From: Idiomarina piscisalsi
GTDB taxonomy: Bacteria; Pseudomonadota; Gammaproteobacteria; Enterobacterales; Alteromonadaceae
DNA: 64,000 bases
Direction of reading: 5' to 3'
Assembly: GCF_003987095.1 (NCBI RefSeq)
Contig: NZ_PIQA01000011.1
Span: 1-64,000, forward strand
Each line of letters starts with the position of its first letter. The first letter of the stretch is position 1. Shown here in pieces: positions 1 to 10,703 of the stretch. Position numbers and translations under genes: made by a program. The notes below the pieces were generated by a model, which worked only from the letters and a program-made list of their open reading frames with translations, did not search any database and was not told where the DNA came from.

Positions 1-158
1 TATGCCTTTTTAACTGTTTTTCTCTCGACCGTTCAGTATTCGTTCAAATGTGATCAGAACTTAACATTTTATGCGTTAAATCTGAGCAAAACTTGGTAGT
101 TAATAGTTTCGGTGCGTAAAATAGGGGAATAAACGAAACTTACGCAACAGCGGATACT

Positions 159-1262
159 ATGACCTACAAAAAGATTGATACAGCAAACTACCCAGAGCAG
201 TTCCGAAGCAAAGAAGAAAGCTTAATAAAGAAGTTGTCGAAATTTGGGGTACAACAACTGAATACTTTCGAGTCCCCCCAAAAGCACTACCGTATGCGTG
301 CTGAGTTTCGTGTTTGGCATGAGGGCGATGATCTTTATTACATCATGTTCAACCCGGAAACGCGGGAAAAAATCCGTATGGACGAATTTTTACCGGGTAG
401 CGAGTTAATTAACCGCTTAATGAAACAACTAATAGAAAAGCTAAAACCTAATCCAGTACTCAGGAACAAGCTTTTTCAAGTCGATTTTCTTACGACAACA
501 ACGAATCAAGCTGTTATCTCTTTGCTTTATCATCGCGCCCTGGATGACGAATGGGAAAAGGAAGCCACAACTTTACGTGAAGAGTTTAAAGAGTTGGCAG
601 ACATTAATATTATTGGTCGTGCTCGAAAGCAAAAACGGGTTTTGTTTGACGACAGTGTTGTCGAGCATATCCACGTCGGAAATAAAACCTACCAATCGAT
701 TCAAACCGAAAATAGCTTTACCCAGCCCAACGCAAAAATTAACGAAGCAATGATTGGCTGGGTCAAACAGCATATCGGACAAAATACTCATGACTTATTG
801 GAGCTGTACTGCGGTAACGGCAACTTCACCCTACCTTTAGCAGAAAACTTCCAGCGAGTCTTAGCCACGGAAATTAGTAAAAGCTCGGTAACGTCTGCCC
901 GGAGAAGTGCTGAGCTGAATAACATTGAAAACGTCACTATTGTTCGTATGTCTGCTGAAGAGTTTACTGAAGCACTAAATGGTGAGCGGTCATCTCGTCG
1001 CGCTGATGAGGCTGACATTAAAAGCTTTGACTGCAAAACCGTGTTGGTTGATCCGCCTCGCGCCGGGCTTGATGCTGAAACACTGAAAATGGTGTCGGCT
1101 TATTCCAGAATTATCTACATTTCCTGCAACCCGGATACGTTAGCAGAGAACTTAGATTATTTAACGGAAACTCATGAAATTACTGCCGCCGCTATGTTTG
1201 ATCAATTTCCATATACTGATCATGTAGAAACAGGGGTCGTACTAGAGGCTAAAGCTGACTAG
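159..1262 (+). CDS. trmA: tRNA (uracil-5-)-methyltransferase TrmA
   Basis: Makes the conserved m5U54 (T) of the tRNA T-loop using S-adenosylmethionine. The 367-residue length matches the family (E. coli about 366). Visible motifs are the N-terminal block HYRMRAEFR, the SAM-binding stretch LLELYCGNGNF near residue 218, the DPPR motif, the nucleophile in YISCNPDTL (Cys323) and the general base in DHVETG (Glu357). No iron-sulfur cysteine cluster is seen, which separates it from RlmC/RlmD. The ATG at 159 gives the expected N-terminus. It is a single gene that ends 2 bases before the convergent MerC-family gene. Confidence 0.96.
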   Translation: MTYKKIDTANYPEQFRSKEESLIKKLSKFGVQQLNTFESPQKHYRMRAEFRVWHEGDDLYYIMFNPETREKIRMDEFLPGSELINRLMKQLIEKLKPNPVLRNKLFQVDFLTTTTNQAVISLLYHRALDDEWEKEATTLREEFKELADINIIGRARKQKRVLFDDSVVEHIHVGNKTYQSIQTENSFTQPNAKINEAMIGWVKQHIGQNTHDLLELYCGNGNFTLPLAENFQRVLATEISKSSVTSARRSAELNNIENVTIVRMSAEEFTEALNGERSSRRADEADIKSFDCKTVLVDPPRAGLDAETLKMVSAYSRIIYISCNPDTLAENLDYLTETHEITAAAMFDQFPYTDHVETGVVLEAKAD

Positions 1263-1264
1263 CT

Positions 1265-1708
1265 TTACAAAGGTTGCTGAGAGGAAGTAAAAGCCAACTT
1301 TTTAATAAGGCGTAAGTTTGAAACGTGAGCGTATACGATCAAGCCTGCGCCAAATAGAATAATGACGGGTTCGCCCCAATGACCAAGCACGTCTCGTTGT
1401 GAGTAAATAGCCGCCCCTAACAGTAGCAGTGTTAACAAATTCCAGTTACCGTGTTTGCGAGCACCACTGACTAATGACCAAAGCCCAATCAGTACACTTA
1501 ATCCAAGAATTGCGTTTTCTAATGTATCTTCACCAATGAATGCTAAACCTGCCATTGCTAGCAATGGCAGAATAAGAGGCAGCAGCAAGCAATGGATAGC
1601 ACATAATGTAGTAATCCAAATTCCTGCTTTATCTAAGTTTTTGGGCGTATTGGCCTGCATAAAACGTTCTGCCTTACTCTTTCTTACTGAATGAGTTATT
1701 GAACTCAT
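1265..1708 (-). CDS. MerC-family membrane protein, probably Zur-regulated
   Basis: Small inner-membrane protein of the MerC (mercury transport) family, about 147 residues with four hydrophobic segments. The first segment carries the paired-residue signature CAIHC (about residues 36-40), which fits a soft-metal or zinc ligand pair. The family name comes from mercury operons, but no merA, merT or merR is nearby. Its promoter overlaps a Zur-like palindrome, so a role in zinc limitation is a better guess (inference). The ATG at 1708 has a close AGG; a GTG at 1711 and an ATG at 1660 are alternatives, the latter giving a protein that starts just before the first membrane segment. Confidence 0.75.
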   Translation of the reverse strand: MSSITHSVRKSKAERFMQANTPKNLDKAGIWITTLCAIHCLLLPLILPLLAMAGLAFIGEDTLENAILGLSVLIGLWSLVSGARKHGNWNLLTLLLLGAAIYSQRDVLGHWGEPVIILFGAGLIVYAHVSNLRLIKKLAFTSSQQPL

Positions 1709-1721
1709 CACCTAACTGACG

Positions 1722-1736
1722 TGTTATATTATAACA
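1722..1736. promoter_or_regulatory. Zur-like operator over the MerC-family promoter
   Basis: A perfect 15-base palindrome, TGTTATA-T-TATAACA. It matches the core of the known gammaproteobacterial Zur box (GAAATGTTATAnTATAACATTTC); the outer bases match less well. On the minus strand it contains TATAAT, a likely -10 box, so a bound repressor would block RNA polymerase. It lies 14 bases upstream of the MerC-family ATG. Confidence 0.7.
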
Positions 1737-1800
1737 TACGCGTTCATTATCCAAGACAGATCATCTAAATTTTGATTTAAGACAGAATTGTTGGTGGGTT

Positions 1801-2772
1801 TTAGGCGTTATTAATAGTGAAAGGAAGCACTTCGCTAATGTGCTGAGCGCCAGATTTTATCATTAGCAGCCTATCGAAGCCTAAAGCGACACCGGCACAG
1901 TCGGGTAAACCGGATTCCAAAGCTGAAATTAGTCGCTTGTCCGCCGCCATTTGCGGCTGCTTGTTTGTCACTCGGTGTCGGTTGTCGTCTTGAAAGCGCC
2001 TTGTCTGCTCAACAGCATCGGTCAATTCGTGATACCCATTGGCAAGCTCGACACCTTGATAATAAACCTCAAACCGTTTTGCGACTCGTGGGTCAGACTC
2101 ATCCACTCGAGCTAGTGCAGCTTGTTCTACAGGAAAGTGCGTTACACATTGCGGCACGTTTTTAGTAAAAGTTGGTTCAATAAACTCCGAGAAAACTACT
2201 TGTAATATAGTGGACGCATCGGTTTCTTTTTGCATCCAGTCAGTCAGCGCAGGAACGCTCTCTAACTGTTGTCTTATGCCCTCAATGCCATCCGGCGTCA
2301 AAGGATCCAACTTTAGCGTTTCCAGAAAACACTGTTGGTAGCTACGCTCAACGATTGGCGGAGCGCCGCAGGTTTCCGACAACAACTGAGAGACTTCATT
2401 AATAAGCGCGTTATCGTCAAAGCCAATACGGTACCACTCGAGTAAAGTAAACTCAGGATTATGATACCGACCAACTTCATCGTCCCGAACCACATGACTG
2501 AGCTGATAAATGTCTTGTTGGTAAGCTGCGACAAGCCGCTTCATTGCAAATTCAGGAGAGGTTTGTAAATAGAGGGTGTTTGTACCAGACGGAAGAGGCT
2601 GACTAAAATCGGTAGACAGGTTTTTTAGATGGACGTCAGTAACACCATACTGGGAAAGTAAGTGGGTATCGACTTCAGTCACACCACGATTTTCAAAAAA
2701 CTGGCGCACTGACTTAAATAGGTCAGCCCGCTGTTGCAGCATGCTCCAACTTGCATCAGGGCGCCAGTTCAT
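1801..2772 (-). CDS. epmA: EF-P--(R)-beta-lysine ligase EpmA
   Basis: A class-II lysyl-tRNA-synthetase paralogue (also PoxA, GenX or YjeA) that attaches (R)-beta-lysine to the conserved lysine of elongation factor P. At 323 residues it is the catalytic core only, without the anticodon-binding domain of LysRS. Visible class-II motifs include FRxE-like VVRDDEVGRYHNPEFTLLEW (near residues 95-115) and the C-terminal GVALGFDRLLM motif 3. It lies 9 bases downstream of efp on the same strand, so enzyme and substrate are co-transcribed, and epmB is divergent next door. Confidence 0.95.
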   Translation of the reverse strand: MNWRPDASWSMLQQRADLFKSVRQFFENRGVTEVDTHLLSQYGVTDVHLKNLSTDFSQPLPSGTNTLYLQTSPEFAMKRLVAAYQQDIYQLSHVVRDDEVGRYHNPEFTLLEWYRIGFDDNALINEVSQLLSETCGAPPIVERSYQQCFLETLKLDPLTPDGIEGIRQQLESVPALTDWMQKETDASTILQVVFSEFIEPTFTKNVPQCVTHFPVEQAALARVDESDPRVAKRFEVYYQGVELANGYHELTDAVEQTRRFQDDNRHRVTNKQPQMAADKRLISALESGLPDCAGVALGFDRLLMIKSGAQHISEVLPFTINNA

Positions 2773-2781
2773 AGTGCGGAC

Positions 2782-3351
2782 TTACTTTTGAACGCGTGAA
2801 ACGTATTCGCCTGAACGTGTATCCACTTTAATCACTTCACCAATTTGTACGAAAAGCGGTACTCGAACTACAGCGCCAGTGCTTAACGTTGCTGGTTTGC
2901 CTCCAGTTCCTGCGGTATCGCCTTTTAAGCCCGGATCTGTTTCGGTAACTTCCAGTTCAACAAAGTTTGGTGGCTGTACACTGATCGGCTTTCCTTCCCA
3001 TAAAATCAATGTGCAAACGTCCTGTTCAACCAACCATTTTTCCGCGTCGCCAACAGCCTTAGCGTCAGCAGGCACCTGCTCAAACGTCTCATTGTTCATG
3101 AAGTACCAGAACTCACCGTCGTTATATAAATAAGACAACTCAAGCTCGATAACGTCAGCACCCTCAACCGACTCGCCCGATTTAAAGGTTTTTTCTACCA
3201 CTTTTCCGCTAATTAATTTCCGGATTTTCACGCGGTTAAATGCTTGGCCTTTCCCCGGTTTAACCATTTCGTTTTCGATGATCGAGCATGGCTCGCCATC
3301 TTGCATGATTTTTAAACCACCTTTGAATTCACTTGTACTGTAATTTGCCAT
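2782..3351 (-). CDS. efp: Elongation factor P
   Basis: Translation factor that rescues ribosomes stalled at polyproline stretches. The 189 residues hold the KOW-like N-domain and two OB domains. The loop VKPGKGQAF places the target of EpmA/EpmB beta-lysylation at Lys34, as in E. coli, and the C-terminus [17 protein letters not shown] is highly conserved. An upstream in-frame start would add 14 residues, but the ATG at 3351 follows an AAGGAA ribosome site and gives the family N-terminus (MANYST). It leads an operon with epmA; about 106 bases separate it from divergent epmB. Confidence 0.97.
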   Translation of the reverse strand: MANYSTSEFKGGLKIMQDGEPCSIIENEMVKPGKGQAFNRVKIRKLISGKVVEKTFKSGESVEGADVIELELSYLYNDGEFWYFMNNETFEQVPADAKAVGDAEKWLVEQDVCTLILWEGKPISVQPPNFVELEVTETDPGLKGDTAGTGGKPATLSTGAVVRVPLFVQIGEVIKVDTRSGEYVSRVQK

Positions 3352-3457
3352 AACGACATTTTCCTTGCTTAAACCATCATTATTTGCGCGCAATAATAAA
3401 ACAAAATGACTTTATTTTCAGGTAAAATACGAACTTTGTTGAGTATAGGGAGGTCGC

Positions 3458-4480
3458 ATGACCGAAAATTCTGTGTCCATCAGTCCACGAGCTGACTGGC
3501 TCTACGAATTAAAGAAGTCATACACCCGACCTGAAGACTTACTCTCGGCTTTGCAGCTGGACACCAGCGCGTACGCCGACGATATTAAAGCTCGGCAACT
3601 ATTCTCCATGCGAGTACCACGCCCCTTCGTTCAACAAATGAACATTGGCGACCCTAATGACCCTCTGCTGCGGCAAGTACTTCCTCTAGCGGACGAGTTT
3701 AGAGTCGAACCAGGGTTTCACAAAGACCCGCTTGACGAGCAAAGTTCACCAGCTAATGGGCTGCTGCATAAATATCACGGACGCGTTCTATTAATCCTGC
3801 AAGGCGGATGCGCTGTTAATTGCCGATATTGTTTTCGCCGACACTTTCCCTATGACGAATTGACCATTAGTCAGCGGCAAATCGATGAAACTCTAGATTA
3901 CATAAAACAGAACCCAGAAGTTAACGAGGTGATTTTAAGTGGCGGTGACCCATTGATGGCGAAAGACGAGAGGCTGCATAAACTCGTGCAGGAGCTGGAA
4001 GCTTTACCTCAGCTGACTCGTTTACGCATTCACAGCCGGCTGCCCGTTGTTATTCCGTCGAGACTGACTGACCGGCTATTAACGTCTTTAACCAAAAGTC
4101 GATTACAAGTCGTGTTAATAATACACGCGAATCACGCGAACGAGATTTCTAATGATTTGTCCGCCGCTTTAAAGAAGTGGCATAACGCTGGCATACACCT
4201 GCTGAATCAAAGCGTTTTGCTAAGAGGAGTTAACGATAGTTCGGATGCCCTGTGCCACCTGAGTGAAACGCTCTTTCGAGCAAACGTGTTACCCTATTAT
4301 CTGCACCAGCTGGATAAAGTAGAAGGCGCCAGTCACTTTGAAGTCGATGACAGCGCAGCGCAGCAGCTTTGGCTGGAAATGACGCAACAATTACCCGGCT
4401 TTTTAGTTCCTAAGCTTGTTCGGGAGCAAGCTCGCAAACCCAGTAAAACTGCCATAATGCCCGATGGCTTAACAACATAA
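3458..4480 (+). CDS. epmB: EF-P (R)-beta-lysine synthase, radical-SAM lysine 2,3-aminomutase EpmB
   Basis: Radical-SAM, PLP-dependent enzyme that turns (S)-alpha-lysine into (R)-beta-lysine for EpmA to load on EF-P. The iron-sulfur motif CxxxCxxC is Cys118, Cys122 and Cys125 (CAVNCRYCFRRHF). SGGDPLM follows as the glycine-rich SAM motif. The 340-residue length equals the YjeK type and is shorter than the clostridial catabolic aminomutases. It is divergent from efp-epmA, so all three parts of the modification are together. The ATG at 3458 has a good GGGAGG ribosome site. Confidence 0.95.
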   Translation: MTENSVSISPRADWLYELKKSYTRPEDLLSALQLDTSAYADDIKARQLFSMRVPRPFVQQMNIGDPNDPLLRQVLPLADEFRVEPGFHKDPLDEQSSPANGLLHKYHGRVLLILQGGCAVNCRYCFRRHFPYDELTISQRQIDETLDYIKQNPEVNEVILSGGDPLMAKDERLHKLVQELEALPQLTRLRIHSRLPVVIPSRLTDRLLTSLTKSRLQVVLIIHANHANEISNDLSAALKKWHNAGIHLLNQSVLLRGVNDSSDALCHLSETLFRANVLPYYLHQLDKVEGASHFEVDDSAAQQLWLEMTQQLPGFLVPKLVREQARKPSKTAIMPDGLTT

Positions 4481-4493
4481 TGAAGGATGATTC

Positions 4494-4814
4494 ATGAGCG
4501 ACAGCTTTGACAGTGTTGAACAAAAAATTCAAGAGCACCTGCAAGTTCTCTATAGACAGGTCGTCGATGCCGATCAATATCTAGATGATATGCGTCAACA
4601 GGGTAAAGCCAAGTTCCAGGGAGTGTTTGCCGAGCAGACAATTTTCAAAAGTAAGGGCAATAAGTTTCAGCCTTACTTAAATGAAATAACTGAGAACTTT
4701 GAAGCCTGGAAACAAAACCAAAGTGATGAAGAGCTGCTGCAGCTACTCGTTCAGCAACTGCAGCTTATGACGGAAACTCTGGCGCGACTTAAAAGTATTC
4801 GCCAGGCCGGTTAA
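4494..4814 (+). CDS. PriC-like primosomal replication protein (tentative)
   Basis: A 106-residue all-helical protein. The central pattern (FAEQTIFKSKG, then YLNEITENF, then a leucine/glutamine-rich helix near residues 80-104) resembles PriC (primosomal protein N''), which helps reload DnaB at stalled forks. It is shorter than E. coli PriC (about 175 residues) but fits the shorter relatives in this order. It starts 13 bases after epmB with ribosome site GAAGGA, and its stop overlaps the convergent DUF3016 gene by 4 bases. The assignment rests on motif resemblance alone. Confidence 0.5.
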   Translation: MSDSFDSVEQKIQEHLQVLYRQVVDADQYLDDMRQQGKAKFQGVFAEQTIFKSKGNKFQPYLNEITENFEAWKQNQSDEELLQLLVQQLQLMTETLARLKSIRQAG

Positions 4815-5311
4815 CTCTTTTCGCCCAAGGTTTCATCGAACCAACGGGTCAACATTTCTTTTTCAAAATACAAATCGTCGCGACGTTTTACCGAAGCCAG
4901 GCTGTCATAGTTAAAGCCCATGTTCTTTAGCTTCTCCTGGCCTTCTTTTATCACTTCACCGCTACTGTCCGTTAGCTGATAATTAAAGCTGATGCGTGGA
5001 AAGTCTATTTCACGAACAATTCGCACATAATTTGAGGTTGAGCGTCCAAACGTAGGCTCCAGACGACCTGTTAAGTCGACATCGGTTACGACAATAGTCA
5101 GCTTCTGCCCCTCTGGTAGCTTACCCGCCAGATGATGAATATGCTCAGTCAACTGCTCTTTCACTTTTTCCTGATAACGCTCTTCGTTGCTGTTAGCCGG
5201 TTTAAAGTCAGTATATTTATCAACACCTTCCCATTTCACTTCGGCTTCTCCAGCAAAGGAAAAAGCACTAAAGGAGATAGCCATTAATACCACTAAACTA
5301 CGAATACGCAT
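4811..5311 (-). CDS. Secreted DUF3016 protein
   Basis: A 166-residue protein with a clear Sec signal peptide (about residues 1-20, cut near SFA-GEA). The mature part begins with VKWEGVDKYTDFKP, typical of DUF3016, a family of periplasmic proteins of unknown function found in Shewanella, Alteromonas and Xanthomonas relatives. It probably folds as a beta-rich domain that ends with the RWFDETLG block. No operon partner is seen: it is convergent with the PriC-like gene and separated from groEL by that gene's terminator. Confidence 0.75.
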   Translation of the reverse strand: MRIRSLVVLMAISFSAFSFAGEAEVKWEGVDKYTDFKPANSNEERYQEKVKEQLTEHIHHLAGKLPEGQKLTIVVTDVDLTGRLEPTFGRSTSNYVRIVREIDFPRISFNYQLTDSSGEVIKEGQEKLKNMGFNYDSLASVKRRDDLYFEKEMLTRWFDETLGEKS

Positions 5312-5377
5312 GCTTGTTCCTCCATCATACGTTTTATCTATATAGCGTTAGAGTGCGCAATGATGAAAAAATTCCAT

Positions 5378-5410
5378 AAAAAAAGGGAGCCAACACTGGC
5401 TCCCTTTTTA
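5378..5410 (-). terminator. Rho-independent terminator of groESL, two-way
   Basis: Stem GGGAGCCA (5385-5392), loop ACAC, and matching stem at 5397-5404. It is flanked by an A-run on the left and a T-run on the right, so it can act on both strands. It lies 17 bases past the groEL stop. Confidence 0.9.
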
Positions 5411-5426
5411 GGCGTTTATGCGCGCA

Positions 5427-7097
<1,671 letters not shown>

Positions 7098-7124
7098 TTA
7101 ACGATTTATGCGTTAGGGTTTGGC

Positions 7125-7415
7125 TTATTCTTCGATAGCCAAAATGTCGCTTTCGCTCATGATCAGGTACTCTTCACCGTCGATTTTCTCGGTTTTGACA
7201 CCGTAACCTTCGTTGAACAGAACCTTGTCGCCGGCTTTTACGTCCAGCGCACGCACTTCACCGTTATCCAAAATACGGCCATTACCTACAGCGACGACTT
7301 CACCGCGTGTAGATTTTTCTGCCGCAGAACCAGTCAGAACAATGCCGCCTGCCGATTTAGCTTCGACTTCGATGCGTTTAATAATGACTCGATCGTGTAA
7401 AGGACGAAGTTTCAT
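7125..7415 (-). CDS. groES: 10-kDa co-chaperonin GroES
   Basis: Heptameric lid of the GroEL chamber. It has 96 residues with the conserved start [14 protein letters not shown], the mobile loop [11 protein letters not shown] (about residues 22-32) that touches GroEL, and the roof segment GNGRILDNG. First gene of groES-groEL. The ATG is preceded by GAGG, and a heat-shock promoter lies 75-105 bases upstream. Confidence 0.99.
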   Translation of the reverse strand: MKLRPLHDRVIIKRIEVEAKSAGGIVLTGSAAEKSTRGEVVAVGNGRILDNGEVRALDVKAGDKVLFNEGYGVKTEKIDGEEYLIMSESDILAIEE

Positions 7416-7454
7416 TGGTGATAACTCCTCAACCTATGTTGTTAGTGGTTAATA

Positions 7455-7465
7455 CCCCTTAGGGG
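7455..7465. promoter_or_regulatory. Small palindrome in the groES leader
   Basis: An 11-base perfect palindrome, CCCCTTAGGGG, lies between the sigma-32 promoter and the groES start. The loop would be a single base, so a hairpin is unlikely unless the inner pairs open. It may be a protein site or chance. It does not resemble the CIRCE element. Confidence 0.3.
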
Positions 7466-7489
7466 CGTTTAAAAAAGTTCGTGCCCAAT

Positions 7490-7517
7490 AAATGGGGGAA
7501 ATTTTTGGCTTATCAAG
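7490..7517 (-). promoter_or_regulatory. Sigma-32 heat-shock promoter of groESL
   Basis: Read on the minus strand: -35 CTTGAT (7512-7517), a 14-base spacer, and -10 CCCCATTT (7490-7497). This matches the sigma-32 consensus (CTTGAA, N13-14, CCCCATnT) with a single mismatch. No CIRCE inverted repeat is present, so HrcA control is unlikely. Confidence 0.9.
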
Positions 7518-7586
7518 GGGGCAGATAAAAATTTTTTATGGTAATTTTGCTGCTTAACTGAATAACGCAATGATATAGGTGTTTCC

Positions 7587-7898
7587 ATGGTCAAACTCTT
7601 CTATTGCACAACCGATAGTCAGTCGTCCGCTAATGAGTTAGCCGCATCGATTGTGGAACAGCAATTGGCCGCCTGCGTTAATATTATCCCGGGCATTACC
7701 TCGGTGTATCATTGGGATAACGAAATTCAGCACGATCAAGAATGGCTGCTACTTATTAAGACCACTGGCGACATGTCTGAGGCTCTCAAAGAAGCAATAA
7801 TGAAGATACACCCGTACGATTCACCAGAGCTTATCAGTGTCGATGTTACCGACGGCTTACCCGATTATCTGCAATGGGTTCAGGATACCGTCAAATGA
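7587..7898 (+). CDS. cutA: Divalent-cation tolerance protein CutA
   Basis: Small trimeric PII-like protein linked to copper and divalent-metal tolerance; the exact function in the cell is unsettled for the family. The 103 residues hold the typical CCVNI-like core ([16 protein letters not shown]) and the HPYDSPE motif. Its stop overlaps the dsbD start (ATGA), so the two are translationally coupled. The cutA-dsbD pair and the nearby groESL are also neighbours in E. coli. The ATG at 7587 gives the standard N-terminus. Confidence 0.95.
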   Translation: MVKLFYCTTDSQSSANELAASIVEQQLAACVNIIPGITSVYHWDNEIQHDQEWLLLIKTTGDMSEALKEAIMKIHPYDSPELISVDVTDGLPDYLQWVQDTVK

Positions 7899-9604
7899 TA
7901 AAATCGCTGTTTCAAGCCGCTCTAACCTTATTGTTGATAGTCGCAGCTACATTACCCGCTACCGCGACACAAAGTCCGTTTGCCAGTAATAACCAAGAGT
8001 TTTTACCGGTCGACGAAGCCTTTGACTTTAGCAGCGACGTTGATGGCAAAACGGTAACCATCAGTTGGTTAATTGCACCAGACTACTATTTGTATCAACA
8101 CCGCTTTTCGGTAGTTCCAAAGAACGCCGTAGCCAATGAGTTAAACATCCCTGAAGCAGAGTCTCACCACGACGAATTTTTCGGCGAGTCTTTTATTTAC
8201 CGAGAGTATGTAGAGCTTACCTTCGAACTAAGCGAAGACTACTCCGGCCAACAAATTACCATTCAGTATCAGGGCTGTGCTGATGCGGGGCTATGCTACC
8301 CACCGACCCAGAAAACCATAACGCTTGACGTTAGCACCGAAGCTGACGCTAGTCCGGTAAACGGAACAAGCTCTAATGATTCCTTGTTTGGTATTGACGA
8401 GCAGTCACTTGTGGTGACTCTTCTTCTGTTTTTTGCCTTGGGTATAGGTTTAGCATTTACCCCTTGTGTCTTCCCTATGTATCCGATTCTGTCGGGCGTT
8501 GTACTGGGAAACCGTCAGCGCACCTGGCGTAATACGTTATGGCTTTCCTTTATTTATGTGCAAGGTATGGCTATCACCTATTCGTTATTAGGCCTGGTCG
8601 TTGCGCTCGCAGGGATGCAATACCAAGCCTATTTTCAGCACCCAGCGGTTCTCATTGTTTTAGCAGTATTGTTCACCGCGTTCGCGTTAAGTATGTTTGG
8701 TGTGTTTACCTTACAACTTCCCATTAGCTGGCAGTCTCGACTGCAGCAGTTTAGCGGTCAACAAAAAGGAGGTAGCCCCTTAGGTGTATTCATTATCGGC
8801 GCCATCTCCGGATTAGTAGCCTCTCCCTGCACAACGGCACCTCTTTCCGGCGCTTTACTCTTTATTGCACAATCAGGCGATATCGTTAACGGAGCGGCAA
8901 TACTCTATGCATTAAGTTTAGGTATGGGTGTGCCCCTTATTCTGTTCGGTCTCAGCGGCGGTAAGCTGCTACCTAAAGCTGGCGCCTGGATGACCGTCGT
9001 GAAACAGGTTTTTGGCTGGTTACTGCTTGCTGTCACACTGTTCTTAATCGAGCGTTTACTACCAACCCATATAAGTATGTGGCTATGGATATTCTACTTT
9101 GTGATTGCCGCCGGTGCGTTAATTGCCGCCATTAGTCGAATTACCTCAGTGAAATCGACCGTTATTTCATTAATCGTTTTATCGAGCCTGGCTACCATTG
9201 GGGTTTACTGGCAAGTGAATAAAGCGCAGTTAGAGCAGCAAAGTCATGGCTTATTTAAGCAAGTGAGTACTCTTGAAGACATTCAGCGTGAGATAACGCA
9301 GAGCGATGAATGGGTCATGCTGGATTTATACGCGGACTGGTGTGTTGCCTGCAAGGAGTTTGAGCAGTACACATTTTCTGACGCGAGCGTACAAAAGCAC
9401 TTTGAAAGCATGCACTTGATACAAGCTGACGTTACTGCCAATAACCAGCAGGACATCGCTATACTGAATCACTACAAAGTACTGGGTCTGCCAACCATTT
9501 TGTTCTTTTCACCCAAGGGTGAAGAACAAAAAATGTACCGAGTAACTGGCTTTAAAAACGCTGAAGACTTTAAAAAGCACCTTGAAAACATGTTAAATGA
9601 GTAA
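7895..9604 (+). CDS. dsbD: Thiol:disulfide interchange protein DsbD
   Basis: Inner-membrane protein that carries electrons from cytosolic thioredoxin to the periplasm to keep DsbC and cytochrome-maturation factors reduced. The 569 residues hold a signal peptide, an N-terminal immunoglobulin-like domain with Cys128/Cys134 (CADAGLC), eight or so membrane segments with one cysteine each in TPCVFPMYP and [11 protein letters not shown], and a C-terminal thioredoxin domain with the pair WCVAC (Cys483, Cys486). A GTG at 7874 is in frame, but the ATG at 7895 overlaps the cutA stop and starts directly at the signal peptide. Confidence 0.96.
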   Translation: MIKSLFQAALTLLLIVAATLPATATQSPFASNNQEFLPVDEAFDFSSDVDGKTVTISWLIAPDYYLYQHRFSVVPKNAVANELNIPEAESHHDEFFGESFIYREYVELTFELSEDYSGQQITIQYQGCADAGLCYPPTQKTITLDVSTEADASPVNGTSSNDSLFGIDEQSLVVTLLLFFALGIGLAFTPCVFPMYPILSGVVLGNRQRTWRNTLWLSFIYVQGMAITYSLLGLVVALAGMQYQAYFQHPAVLIVLAVLFTAFALSMFGVFTLQLPISWQSRLQQFSGQQKGGSPLGVFIIGAISGLVASPCTTAPLSGALLFIAQSGDIVNGAAILYALSLGMGVPLILFGLSGGKLLPKAGAWMTVVKQVFGWLLLAVTLFLIERLLPTHISMWLWIFYFVIAAGALIAAISRITSVKSTVISLIVLSSLATIGVYWQVNKAQLEQQSHGLFKQVSTLEDIQREITQSDEWVMLDLYADWCVACKEFEQYTFSDASVQKHFESMHLIQADVTANNQQDIAILNHYKVLGLPTILFFSPKGEEQKMYRVTGFKNAEDFKKHLENMLNE

Positions 9605-9663
9605 TTTAGCGCCTAAATGCTCTGATAAGACCAGTAAAGTGCTGCATTCCTGTCATTTTTGCC

Positions 9664-9669
9664 TATAAT
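9664..9669 (+). promoter_or_regulatory. Candidate -10 box for aroQ-accBC
   Basis: A perfect TATAAT lies 80 bases before aroQ in an AT-rich gap after dsbD. No good -35 hexamer is seen at 16-18 bases, so this is only a candidate. Confidence 0.35.
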
Positions 9670-9748
9670 ACGGAAAATAAGAACTCACATTAGAAGTTGC
9701 TGTCTACAATAGTTAGTTTTCAGTGATTTCGAAGCAGATGGCGGCATA

Positions 9749-10213
9749 ATGGCGAAACCTTCTCATATATTAGTGCTAAATGGCCCAAATCTTAACCTGC
9801 TAGGTTCGCGGGAGCCCTCGATTTATGGTCATAAAACGCTCTCCGATATTCAGCAGGACTTGAACAGTATCGCCAAAGCAGAAGAGGCGGAGCTGACCTT
9901 TAAGCAATCAAACGCCGAACACCAACTTATTGACTGGATACAGCAAGCAGCAGAATCTGACGTTGATTACATCATCATCAACCCTGCGGCTTACGCTCAC
10001 ACCAGCGTTGCAATAAGAGATGCACTATTAGCCTCTGCTATTCCATTTATTGAAGTACACATTTCCAATATTTATCGCCGTGAGTCATTCCGGCATCACT
10101 CGTATTTAGCGGACGCCGCAACCGGCGTTATTTGCGGCTTAGGACCTTCAGGTTATGAGTACGCTTTGAAGGCCGCTTTACAGCACTTAAATAACAACGA
10201 CATTGAAAGGTAA
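9749..10213 (+). CDS. aroQ: Type II 3-dehydroquinate dehydratase AroQ
   Basis: Third step of the shikimate pathway: converts 3-dehydroquinate to 3-dehydroshikimate. The 154 residues show the family start [20 protein letters not shown] with the catalytic tyrosine, the [18 protein letters not shown] block and [18 protein letters not shown] with the catalytic histidine. It begins the block aroQ-accB-accC-prmA, with an 8-base gap to accB, an arrangement common in gammaproteobacteria. Confidence 0.97.
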   Translation: MAKPSHILVLNGPNLNLLGSREPSIYGHKTLSDIQQDLNSIAKAEEAELTFKQSNAEHQLIDWIQQAAESDVDYIIINPAAYAHTSVAIRDALLASAIPFIEVHISNIYRRESFRHHSYLADAATGVICGLGPSGYEYALKAALQHLNNNDIER

Positions 10214-10221
10214 GCGTTAGC

Positions 10222-10683
10222 ATGGACATTCGTAAAATTAAGAAATTGATTGAACTGGTTGAAGAGTCAGGCGTGGCTGAGTTAGAAATCACCGAGGGTG
10301 AAGAGTCGGTCCGTATTAACCGATACAGCGCTCAGGCGGCACCAGCGCCCGTTCAGTATGCTCCGCAACCGGCACCTCAGGCTGCGCCTCAAGCTCAGTC
10401 AGCACCAGCGGCTGCCGACAGTGCTGAAGCGCCTAGTGAAGAAATATCCGGTCATATCGTTCGCTCACCCATGGTGGGAACGTTCTACGAAGCCCCTTCA
10501 CCTGATGCTAAGCCATTTGTCACTGTGGGTTCACAAGTCAACGCTGGCGACACGCTGTGCATCGTTGAAGCAATGAAAATGATGAACCAAATTGAAGCGG
10601 ACAAGTCCGGTGTTGTGAAGCAAATTCTGGTCGAAAACGAAGAGCCAGTTGAGTTTGATCAGCCACTATTTGTTATCGAATAA
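10222..10683 (+). CDS. accB: Biotin carboxyl carrier protein of acetyl-CoA carboxylase
   Basis: Carries biotin between the carboxylase (AccC) and carboxyltransferase sites in the first step of fatty-acid synthesis. The 153 residues hold an N-terminal domain, an Ala/Pro-rich linker (about residues 39-70) and the C-terminal biotinyl domain with EAMKM, where Lys119 is biotinylated. The thumb segment around PSPDAKPF is present. Tight spacing to accC (20 bases) shows one operon. Confidence 0.98.
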   Translation: MDIRKIKKLIELVEESGVAELEITEGEESVRINRYSAQAAPAPVQYAPQPAPQAAPQAQSAPAAADSAEAPSEEISGHIVRSPMVGTFYEAPSPDAKPFVTVGSQVNAGDTLCIVEAMKMMNQIEADKSGVVKQILVENEEPVEFDQPLFVIE

Positions 10684-10703
10684 AGTAACCGCAGGAATTT
10701 GTC

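Noticed and set aside
1-158. A gene or RNA before trmA
   Set aside because: No ORF with a ribosome site, no tRNA-like fold and no clear promoter boxes could be supported in this AT-rich stretch.
7416-7586. CIRCE/HrcA operator before groES
   Set aside because: I looked for TTAGCACTC-N9-GAGTGCTAA and found nothing similar; a sigma-32 promoter explains the control.
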